Source: Pseudomonas sp. BGI-2 (GTDB taxonomy: Bacteria > Pseudomonadota > Gammaproteobacteria > Pseudomonadales > Pseudomonadaceae). From it: a stretch of DNA of 64,000 nt. Shown piece by piece: positions 57,333-64,000 of the stretch. Positions within the stretch are counted from its first letter, which is position 1; each line of letters opens with the position of its first letter. The stretch spans positions 124,001-188,000 of the forward strand of contig NZ_SISB01000003.1 in NCBI RefSeq assembly GCF_004310295.1. The letters run 5' to 3'. A program made the position numbers and the translations under genes. The notes below the pieces were generated by a model. It ran no database searches. It saw only the letters and a list, made by a program, of their open reading frames with translations, and was not told where the DNA came from.

Positions 57333-58946
57333 TCAGGCTTCATCATCCAGGCGTCGATTGCTCAGTCGGCGACCACGGGTAATCAGTTCGATGAACTGCA
57401 CGGCGCTCAGTGCATGAGCAAACAGCCAGCCCTGACCGTACTTCACTCCTTCGCTGCTCAGAAATGCCGCTTGGGCTTCATGTTCGATGCCCTCGGCAAT
57501 CACCCTGAGTTGCAGGGCCTGGGCCATGTGAATGATGTGTGGTGCCACGCCGCTGCTGGCGGCGTCATGGCCCAGCGCATCAATGAACGCCTTGTCGATT
57601 TTCAGGCAGTCCACCGGCAGGGTTTGCAGGTAGGCGAGGCTGCAATAGCCCGTGCCGAAATCATCGATCAACACCTGATGCCCGACATCGCGCAAGGCTT
57701 GCAGGTTTTCCCTGGCCACCACCACATCGATCAAGCCACGCTCAGTCACCTCAAAGGCAATCTGCTTCGCCGCGACCCGGTGCAAGGTCAGCAGGCGTGC
57801 CATCACCTGGCCGATACGCGGCACCATGACGTCGCAAGCTGCAAGGTTGACGGAGATGTACAACTGCGGATTGGCGCGTAGCAGTTGCCCTAGTTGTTCG
57901 AGAAGTCGCTGTAATACGAAGTCGGTCATCTGGCGGATCTGGCCGGTGTTCTCGGCCATCGGAATGAACAGGTCGGGGCTGGTCAGCGTGCCGTCCGGCC
58001 TTCGCCAGCGCAGCAAGGCTTCGGCCCCGACACAGTTGCGGCTGTCGAGATCGAAGATCGGTTGATACAGCACCTGTAATTCGCCTCGCCGTATGGCGCC
58101 GTTCAGTTCGGCGTCCAGTGACTGACGCTGGCGCACCAGCAGAAACACCATGAAACCGACTAAAACACCCAGCGCCAGACTGGCCGGCAGCAGCCACCAC
58201 CACACTCCTGGCACATGCATGCCCGTGCGCGGGGTGATCAGCACTAATTGGTATTCGGGATTGTTGGTGGGCATACGGTAAATCAAGCGGGTTTGTGTCA
58301 CTTGCAAGGCGTCGCGGCTTGTCAGGGGCAAGGACTCTTTGGGTGGCCAGGCCTGTGGGACACCCAGCACAGGAATCGCGCGGGTGCCATTATCGAGTAC
58401 CACCAGCAGGCTGCTTTCCGGCGACAGATCGACCATGTCGGTCAAATGGCCGCGAGAGGTTGCGACCCGAAAATTGCCGCGTCCCAGCATCAGCGCCGCA
58501 CGGTTTTCATCGGGTTCGGTGGTAGTGTTCAGCCAGAAACTGTAGGTGGGGCCCTTGATGTCCGGGGGGCGAATCATCGACAGCCCTCCCTGGCGAGGGC
58601 GATTTGAACAGATCCGCGATGCATCCATGTAAGTGGCTTCATAAACGAATCGGTAGTTGAAGCTGACCTGTTGCAAGGTCGCGATCATTTCATCATCGCA
58701 GCCTCGCAGCGGCTGGGCTTCCAGATCGTCGAGGCTTTCGCGTAGCTGCCCGAACAGCTGCTCCAGCCGGGCGAGGAAGCGCTCGCCCTGGGCGTTCATT
58801 TCCTGACTTTCCCTCTGCTCGACTTGATTCATCGCTAAAAACAGGCTGGCAGCCATCAATAGCGTTGCGCTCAAGGCAGCAGCCAGCATCGCCAAAAACC
58901 AGGGGCGATAAAACCAGCTACGGAGCGTCTCTCGAGCTACAGCCAT
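57333..58946 (-). CDS. EAL-domain cyclic-di-GMP phosphodiesterase with CSS-type sensor
   Basis: A 537-residue membrane enzyme that should hydrolyse cyclic-di-GMP. N-terminal helix, periplasmic region of about 200 residues with GCDDEM and a second Cys (SRICSN) as in the redox-sensitive CSS-motif domain, second helix (WWWLLPASLALGVLVGFMVF), then EAL: GAEALLRW, EVTERGL, DDFGTGYCSL, KIDKAFID and AEGIEHEAQ. All main catalytic acids appear present. ATG at 58946 was chosen over an upstream TTG. It lies convergent to kinB, in a place that is empty in P. aeruginosa as I recall it. Confidence 0.9.
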   Translation of the reverse strand: MAVARETLRSWFYRPWFLAMLAAALSATLLMAASLFLAMNQVEQRESQEMNAQGERFLARLEQLFGQLRESLDDLEAQPLRGCDDEMIATLQQVSFNYRFVYEATYMDASRICSNRPRQGGLSMIRPPDIKGPTYSFWLNTTTEPDENRAALMLGRGNFRVATSRGHLTDMVDLSPESSLLVVLDNGTRAIPVLGVPQAWPPKESLPLTSRDALQVTQTRLIYRMPTNNPEYQLVLITPRTGMHVPGVWWWLLPASLALGVLVGFMVFLLVRQRQSLDAELNGAIRRGELQVLYQPIFDLDSRNCVGAEALLRWRRPDGTLTSPDLFIPMAENTGQIRQMTDFVLQRLLEQLGQLLRANPQLYISVNLAACDVMVPRIGQVMARLLTLHRVAAKQIAFEVTERGLIDVVVARENLQALRDVGHQVLIDDFGTGYCSLAYLQTLPVDCLKIDKAFIDALGHDAASSGVAPHIIHMAQALQLRVIAEGIEHEAQAAFLSSEGVKYGQGWLFAHALSAVQFIELITRGRRLSNRRLDDEA

Positions 58947-59021
58947 TATGGATATCCGAAGAATTACCAATGAGTTATAGCTGCTGATTGAGAAAAAGCC
59001 CTTACCGTCGGGCGGGCGTCA

Positions 59022-59801
59022 TTATTTTGTCTGATTCAAGACTTGCAGGAGCGCCGCAGTCTGAGCGTCCGGTGTGCCGTCGAATCGGGAGGGGCGAAAA
59101 TGCATCTGGAAGGCCGCCAGTACGTGACGCGTGGCCACATCTAGCTCGCCCGTTTGTGGTGTGGCATAACCCAGGCGAGCCAGCTGTCCCTGATACCAAC
59201 TGATGCTCGGCAGTTCTGTTACGAACCGGGCTTGTTGGCGTACGACGGCCTGCTCGTTTGGCCAGACGCCGAGGCCTTCGGCGGCCAGGCGCTTCCAGGG
59301 GAACAGCGGGCCGGGATCGAGCTTGCGCAGCGGCGCGATGTCGCTATGGCCGATGATGGAGTGAGGATTGATGTTGTAACGCTTGCTGATGTCCTTAAGT
59401 AGAAAGATCAACGACTGAACCTGATCTTCACTGTAGGGGTACCAGAGTCGGCCGGTCGGCGTGTCTTTGAAGCCAGGATTGACGATCTCGATGCCGATGG
59501 AGCTCGAATTCAGCCACGTCCGGCCTTGCCATTCGCTTTCGCCTGCATGCCAGGCGCGAAGATTTTCACCCATCAGCTTATAGATGGTGGCGCCCTTGTC
59601 GTCACCGATCAGGTAGTGGCTGCTGACTTCGCCGTGGGTCAGCAATTGCAGCGAGCTTTCGAGCGAGGCGGAGGTGTAATGCACCACCACGAACTGAATA
59701 CGACTGTCGTGATTGGCTGAAGGGTGGCTGGTGTCGATCCGGGGACCGCTGGCACAGCCTGCCAGCAGAAGCAGCGACACGATAAGGGCAAGACATTTCA
59801 T
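59022..59801 (-). CDS. ampDh2: N-acetylmuramoyl-L-alanine amidase, AmpDh2-like lipoprotein
   Basis: A zinc amidase that cleaves the sugar-peptide bond in peptidoglycan and is linked to beta-lactamase control in Pseudomonas. The 259 residues start with a lipoprotein signal (LLLLAGCASG), contain zinc ligands in FVVVHYTSASLE and IIGHSDIAPLRKLDPG, and end with a peptidoglycan-binding domain (YATPQTGELDVATRHVLAAFQ). It is anchored in the outer membrane as is its homologue. ATG at 59801 gives the signal; the SD is weak. Confidence 0.92.
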   Translation of the reverse strand: MKCLALIVSLLLLAGCASGPRIDTSHPSANHDSRIQFVVVHYTSASLESSLQLLTHGEVSSHYLIGDDKGATIYKLMGENLRAWHAGESEWQGRTWLNSSSIGIEIVNPGFKDTPTGRLWYPYSEDQVQSLIFLLKDISKRYNINPHSIIGHSDIAPLRKLDPGPLFPWKRLAAEGLGVWPNEQAVVRQQARFVTELPSISWYQGQLARLGYATPQTGELDVATRHVLAAFQMHFRPSRFDGTPDAQTAALLQVLNQTK

Positions 59802-59904
59802 GGCTAGAAGGAATACACGCAAGACAGTAATGCAACAGTGTAACGTACTGCCTTGCGAGCCGAGGGCAAAAGCGCTGTTTTAAATAAAATGGAACAATTG
59901 GCTG

Positions 59905-61941
59905 TCAGCCTGCCTCCAGTCGATTGCGACCGGCGTTTTTTGCACGGTATAGCGCCTGATCGGCTCTTTTCAGTACCAGATCGCTGTGTTCGCCGGCTTT
60001 AAACGCAGTCACACCCATGGAAATGGTGATCGTCACCCGCTCGCCCTTGAAGTGAAAAGGGCAGGCTTCGATTGATGCGCGCAAGGATTCCAGCAGTTTC
60101 GCTCCGGCAGCCAATGGCGTAGCGGGCATTAACAGGACAAATTCCTCACCGCCAAACCGCGCAATGAAATCCGTCCCCCGCAGGCGTTTGCGCAGCACGC
60201 TGGCGATGATTTTCAGCACCTTGTCGCCTGCCAGGTGGCCGTAGTTATCGTTGATGCGTTTGAAATGGTCGAGATCGAGCATCGCCAGCAACAGGGTGTC
60301 GCCGTGTTGCTGCCATTGGTGGACTTCGTGTTCCAGTCGTTCACTCCAGGCTGCTCGATTGGGCAGGCTGGTGAGTGGATCGATCAGGGCTTTCTGGCGC
60401 TGTTCTTCAAGGTGCTCACGGTAGCCCAGCGCTTCCTGTTCCATGTGCGCCACACGTTCGGCCAAGCTATGCAAGCGTGCCGCGACTTCCTGCTCACGTT
60501 CGTCGCGCTGCTTCTGGTGTTGATCCATGGTGCCGAGCAGGCCTTCGAGATGGTTTTCCAGGACGTGCTTGAGGTCGTCCAGGTCCGCCGCTTCCTGCAT
60601 GCTGCTCTGCAGGCCATCAACTTGCTCGCGGATCTGTGTATCCATCTCGCGCGCAGCAGATCGGTTGTCGGCATGGCCGTCGCTGGCCGCCTGCAAGTTG
60701 CTCTGGAACGACTCGAGGCGTTCGTTGAGTTGCTGCAGATAAGCTTCGAATTCATGCTGACCGCTGTCGGTGATCGCCAGCATCAAAGTCGCCAGATCGT
60801 CGAGGATCGGGATTAATTCATACCAGTTCAGACCGTTTTGCAGGCGATCACGCATTGCTTCTGCTTGCGGTCGATGGCGTTCGGGCAGCGTCAGGTCGTC
60901 GAGCAGGCCCAGGAGCGTGTCTTCGATGTGCTTGGCAACCGAACTGTAGGACGGCTCGGGCGAGTCGGGCAGGGCGTAGAGAATATGCTCTGGCTCGAAG
61001 TGCTCTGCATCGATGGTCGCCAATGCCGGGGTCAGTTCATCAGGGTTGATTGCCTGTTGAATTGGCTCGGCTGGCACGATGTCCGGAAGCGCTGGCTCCT
61101 GCAGTTGTTCAATGTTCGGCTGTACGTGTGGCTCTACAGTTTGCGCAGATGCAGTTTTTGGCTGAAGTACAGGCGGGACAAAGGCCACCACTTCAGGAGT
61201 GGGTGCCTCTGCGGCTGGTGCCTGCGTCTCCAGGGTTTCAGGAATGGCTGCGGCGGGTTGGGCGTCGAGTACCGTTGGCGGTACGACTGACGGCTGCTCG
61301 ACCACAGAGGCGAGATCGACCGTTTCATTCGGGGTTGCGGCCAGCGGCGCGGCAACGGGTTCGACAGTCGCCGTTTGCACCGCAGGAGCGGCGATCTGCG
61401 GCGCGGCCTCATCCGTTTCCCGGTTACCGAACAGTCGCTGCAGAAAACCAGGACGATCAGGCTCTGGCGGGGTGTCCAGTTGACGCAAGGCTTTGCCTTG
61501 CAGGCCACTGAGTTCGCTGAGTAGCAGCGGAATCTCGCGCGCCTGACTGACTCGGCCATCCAGTTGTTTGGCAAAGTTCTTGAGCGGTCGGCTGACTTCG
61601 CGAGGCAGCGGCAGTGTTTGTAGCTGAGTCACCAGTGCTGTCAGTGCGGCGCTGGTCTGATTGATCCGGGTTTCCCGGCGCTGCTCGGAATCGAGTACGG
61701 CTTTTTCCAGGCGCGGAAGCAGGGCGGCCAGGCCGGCGTCCATGTCATCGGTGCGCACGACTTCGCGCATTTCCTTCATGCACTGGTCAACGGCGCGATC
61801 GGTGCCTTCTGCGGCCAGCGTACTGCGCACCAACCCACGACGCAGCAAGTCGAGACGGGCATCCCATCGGCGTTCGAGCTTTTCCTGTTGTTCGATGCTT
61901 TTAAGGTATTTCTCTTTCCAGCGCTGTGTTTCGTCGCTCAT
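59905..61941 (-). CDS. GGDEF diguanylate cyclase with long coiled-coil N-terminal region
   Basis: A 678-residue cytoplasmic diguanylate cyclase that makes cyclic-di-GMP. The catalytic domain (about 515-678) has RFGGEEFVLLMP, with the RxxD inhibition site RGTD five residues before it. The N-terminal part is helical and includes a low-complexity Pro/Ala/Val stretch around 190-290 (for example EAPTPEVVAFVPPVLQP), followed by a coiled coil (VDGLQSSMQEAADLDDLK). No membrane segment. It starts just after the stop of the upstream EEP gene. Equivalent in place to the cyclase next to dsbA in P. aeruginosa. Confidence 0.93.
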   Translation of the reverse strand: MSDETQRWKEKYLKSIEQQEKLERRWDARLDLLRRGLVRSTLAAEGTDRAVDQCMKEMREVVRTDDMDAGLAALLPRLEKAVLDSEQRRETRINQTSAALTALVTQLQTLPLPREVSRPLKNFAKQLDGRVSQAREIPLLLSELSGLQGKALRQLDTPPEPDRPGFLQRLFGNRETDEAAPQIAAPAVQTATVEPVAAPLAATPNETVDLASVVEQPSVVPPTVLDAQPAAAIPETLETQAPAAEAPTPEVVAFVPPVLQPKTASAQTVEPHVQPNIEQLQEPALPDIVPAEPIQQAINPDELTPALATIDAEHFEPEHILYALPDSPEPSYSSVAKHIEDTLLGLLDDLTLPERHRPQAEAMRDRLQNGLNWYELIPILDDLATLMLAITDSGQHEFEAYLQQLNERLESFQSNLQAASDGHADNRSAAREMDTQIREQVDGLQSSMQEAADLDDLKHVLENHLEGLLGTMDQHQKQRDEREQEVAARLHSLAERVAHMEQEALGYREHLEEQRQKALIDPLTSLPNRAAWSERLEHEVHQWQQHGDTLLLAMLDLDHFKRINDNYGHLAGDKVLKIIASVLRKRLRGTDFIARFGGEEFVLLMPATPLAAGAKLLESLRASIEACPFHFKGERVTITISMGVTAFKAGEHSDLVLKRADQALYRAKNAGRNRLEAG

Positions 61942-62817
61942 TCATGGGATCCGCGAAGGGGCAGGAATCAACGCGGGGAATGCATCGGCCGTGAGCGAAC
62001 CCGGCAGACGAATCTCTACCGCGACGGGCAGGTGATCTGAAATCGGTTGTGCCAGCACCTCGACCTTTTCAAGGGTCAGGGTGGGGCTGAGCAGAATATG
62101 GTCCAGGCAGCGCTGCGGGCGCCAGCTTGGAAAGGTCGCTTCCATTTGCGGCGCGAGCAGGCCGAGGTCACGCAACGGGGAGGTTTGCAGCAAGTCACTG
62201 GCGTGGGTATTCATGTCGCCCATCAGCACCTGGTGTTTGTAACCGCCAATCAACTCGCGGATGTAAGCCAGTTGCATGGTGCGGGCCCGAGCGCCCAAAG
62301 CTAGATGCATCATCACCACTACCAGCGCCTCTGGACCCTCGCCGAAGCGCACCAGAATCGCCCCGCGACCCTTGGGCCCCGGCAGCGGATGATCTTCAAT
62401 CGCCCACGGGCGCAGGCGGCTGAGCACGCCATTGCTGTGCTGGCCGAGACGACCGAGGTTGCGATTGAGTTGTTGATACCAGTAGGGGAAGGCGCCGAGC
62501 TGCGCCAAGTGCTCAACCTGATTGACGTAGCCTGATCGCAGGCTTCCGCCATCGGCTTCCTGCAAGGCGACCAGATCGAAGTCGCCCAACAGATTGCCGA
62601 TCTTTTGCAGGTTGTCGGCACGCCCGGTGTGCGGCAACAGATGCTGCCAGCCTCGGGTCAGGTAGTGCCGATAGCGCTCGGTACTGATGCCGACCTGGAT
62701 ATTGAAACTGAGCAAACGCAAACGGCTGTCTGCGGGCAAGCCCGTCGATTCCAGATGATGCTCGTTGACCCGCGGATCATGCCGGCCAACGACGCGTTCA
62801 GTACCCCAGCGGCGCAT
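61942..62817 (-). CDS. Endonuclease/exonuclease/phosphatase family protein
   Basis: A 291-residue member of the EEP fold. Motifs: SFNIQVGISTERYR near residue 38, DLVALQEADGG near 80 (metal-binding Glu), HSNGVLSRL, VVMMHLALGARARTMQ near 168, MGDMNTH near 198 and QPISDHLPV near 270. It could act on nucleic acid or a phospholipid-type substrate; the family does not allow a more precise call. Start and stop lie a few bases from dsbA and the cyclase gene, so all three may be one operon. Confidence 0.88.
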   Translation of the reverse strand: MRRWGTERVVGRHDPRVNEHHLESTGLPADSRLRLLSFNIQVGISTERYRHYLTRGWQHLLPHTGRADNLQKIGNLLGDFDLVALQEADGGSLRSGYVNQVEHLAQLGAFPYWYQQLNRNLGRLGQHSNGVLSRLRPWAIEDHPLPGPKGRGAILVRFGEGPEALVVVMMHLALGARARTMQLAYIRELIGGYKHQVLMGDMNTHASDLLQTSPLRDLGLLAPQMEATFPSWRPQRCLDHILLSPTLTLEKVEVLAQPISDHLPVAVEIRLPGSLTADAFPALIPAPSRIP

Positions 62818-62831
62818 GGCAGCCGCCGCGC

Positions 62832-63473
62832 TTAGTTGGCGGCAGCCTTGTTAGCCGCTCGCTCTTTGTCGACCAGTTTGTCGGCCAGTTGCAAAGCTTG
62901 TTCGGCGCCGCCGGCAGAGCCCACGTCAAAGCGATACTTGCCGTTGACGATCATGGTTGGAACGCCGGTAATTTCATATTTCTTGGCAAGCTCGCGAGCC
63001 TTGGTGATCTGGCCCTTGATAGCGAAAGAGTCGAAGGTCGCCAGGAACTTGTCCTTGTCTACGCCTTGAGTCGCCAGGAAGTCGGCCATTTCATTTTTGT
63101 CGACCAGCTTCTTGTGTTCTTTCTGAATCGCTTCGAACACCGCAGCGTGAACCTTGTTCTCGACGCCCATGGCTTCAAGGGTCAGGAACATCTGGCCGTG
63201 TGCGTCCCATGGGCCGCCGAACATGGCCGGAATACGTACGAAGTTCACGTCGGAAGGCAGCTTCTCAACCCAAGGATTGATCACCGGTTCAAAAGCGTAG
63301 CAATGTGGGCAGCCGTACCAGAACAGCTCCACGACTTCGATCTTGCCAGGCACGGCGACCGGAACCGGATTGGTCAGTTCGACGTAAGGGGCGGCGGGTG
63401 CTTCGGCAGCTTGGGCAGTCATGCCGAACAGGCTGGCAGCGACGAGTGCGGCGCTGATGATCAGATTACGCAT
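62832..63473 (-). CDS. dsbA: Thiol:disulfide interchange protein DsbA
   Basis: A periplasmic oxidase that makes disulfide bonds in exported proteins. The 213 residues have a signal peptide (LIISAALVAASLFGMTAQA), the redox site CPHC in LFWYGCPHCYAFEP near residue 55, and the cis-proline loop TGVPTMIVNGKYR near 170. AGGAGTAAA precedes the ATG. It lies after cytochrome c4 in the same direction; P. aeruginosa has the same neighbours. Confidence 0.96.
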   Translation of the reverse strand: MRNLIISAALVAASLFGMTAQAAEAPAAPYVELTNPVPVAVPGKIEVVELFWYGCPHCYAFEPVINPWVEKLPSDVNFVRIPAMFGGPWDAHGQMFLTLEAMGVENKVHAAVFEAIQKEHKKLVDKNEMADFLATQGVDKDKFLATFDSFAIKGQITKARELAKKYEITGVPTMIVNGKYRFDVGSAGGAEQALQLADKLVDKERAANKAAAN

Positions 63474-63566
63474 GCTTTACTCCTGGACAATTGGGTCGCC
63501 TCGCGCGACCTGTTTTCAGACAGGTCCTGGCGGGCTTGAGTTCTGTAGTGTAACGGCAGCGGCCAC

Positions 63567-63596
63567 AAAAAAGGGCGGCCTAAGCCACCCTTTTTA
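63567..63596. terminator. Terminator between cytochrome c4 and dsbA
   Basis: AAAAAGGGCGGC and GCCACCCTTTTT form an 11-pair stem with one mismatch and four-base loop, with T runs on both strands. It should end the cytochrome c4 transcript. Confidence 0.8.
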
Positions 63597-63672
63597 TACT
63601 TGCTGCGACGGATTAATAGAGCGTTAACGTTGCAGGAGATGTACGCCCCGCGCGACGCCCTATTCGTCGGTC

Positions 63673-64000
63673 TTAGTGCAGGCCCTGAATGTAGCTGGAC
63701 ACCGCGGCGATATCTTCGTCGCTCAGCTTTTTGGCAATGCTCTGCATCGGTTTGGTATCGCCATCGTTGGCACGACCGCCTTCCTCTTTGCGGAAGTCGG
63801 TCAATTGCTTGGCAACATACTGAGCATGCTGGCCGCCCAGATGCGGGAAACCGGCAGCCGCGTTACCCTTGCCGTCCGGCGAGTGGCAGCCGGTGCAGGC
63901 TGGCAGGCCTTTGGCCAGGTCGCCACCACGGAACAGTGCTTCACCGCGAGACACGACTTTCGGGTCGGCGGCGCCAACACTGCCTTTCTGGCTGGCGAAG
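63673..64000 (-). CDS. cc4: Cytochrome c4, C-terminal part (cut by window end)
   Basis: The last 108 residues of a di-haem cytochrome c4, which passes electrons to terminal oxidases in the periplasm. The part in the window has one haem-binding CTGCH in LPACTGCHSPDGKGN, and FPHLGGQHAQYVAKQL and the distal Met in TKPMQSIA, as in each c4 domain. The frame stays open to the window end, so the GTG at 63954 is not the true start and the N-terminal haem domain lies outside. Confidence 0.88.
   Translation of the reverse strand, partial: FASQKGSVGAADPKVVSRGEALFRGGDLAKGLPACTGCHSPDGKGNAAAGFPHLGGQHAQYVAKQLTDFRKEEGGRANDGDTKPMQSIAKKLSDEDIAAVSSYIQGLH

Overview
The window is a gamma-proteobacterial chromosome segment of the Pseudomonas fluorescens group, read from sequence features and remembered gene order (no database search was run). 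Support: GC-rich coding sequence, the order dnaN-recF-gyrB, a block matching the oriC-proximal genes of Pseudomonas (hdtS/gmhB/glyS/glyQ/tag/lpxL ... trkA/rsmB/fmt/def ... dprA/tsaC/qor/hemF/aroE), a choline-sulfate locus, the pair algB-kinB with the residues expected of it (Asp59, His385), and many REP/REPIN palindromes of the type found in fluorescent pseudomonads. No tRNA, rRNA, CRISPR array, prophage or IS element was recognised. dnaN (left) and a cytochrome c4 gene (right) are cut by the window ends.

Layout. 1-4.3 kb: dnaN (3' part), recF, gyrB, with two parS-like palindromes inside recF. 4.5-9.0 kb (minus strand): hdtS-type acyltransferase, gmhB, glyS, glyQ. 9.0-11 kb: tag, lpxL, a PilZ-like protein, a TPR protein. 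11.4-15.6 kb (minus): operon def-fmt-rsmB-trkA. 15.8-21.6 kb: LysM protein, dprA, tsaC, qor, hemF, aroE. 21.7-27 kb: SulP transporter, choX and betC with a divergent LysR regulator, a module that takes up and hydrolyses choline-O-sulfate and handles the sulfate released. Exact consensus DnaA boxes are scattered over 4.5-26.8 kb and were not seen elsewhere in the window.

27.2-33.4 kb is the most unusual part: a low-GC four-gene operon encoding a double PLP enzyme (fold type II threonine-dehydratase-like half fused to a fold type I cystathionine-synthase-like half), a haem-oxygenase-like di-iron oxidase, an ATP-grasp amino-acid ligase and an MFS exporter. It looks like a compact biosynthetic locus for a small modified amino acid or dipeptide; its product is not known to me.

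33.4-37.5 kb holds housekeeping and transport genes (NAD-binding protein, DOPA-dioxygenase-like, GFA-like, CitMHS transporter, TerC). 37.8-40.7 kb is an orphan type VI secretion cargo module: PAAR tip protein, a mosaic putative effector whose 3' part drops in GC, and two tandem, mutually similar membrane-anchored candidate immunity proteins. 41-50.5 kb: Na/Pi-cotransporter-like protein, membrane-anchored M16 peptidase, DUF5924/DUF2914-type protein, an Mla-like lipid ABC transporter operon with lipoprotein, and a fused SpmA/SpmB-like protein. 50.7-64 kb: gltP, DUF1328 and Ivy-type lysozyme inhibitor genes, algB-kinB, an EAL phosphodiesterase, ampDh2-like amidase, a GGDEF cyclase, an EEP-family phosphatase, dsbA and cytochrome c4; this block has an envelope-stress and cyclic-di-GMP flavour.
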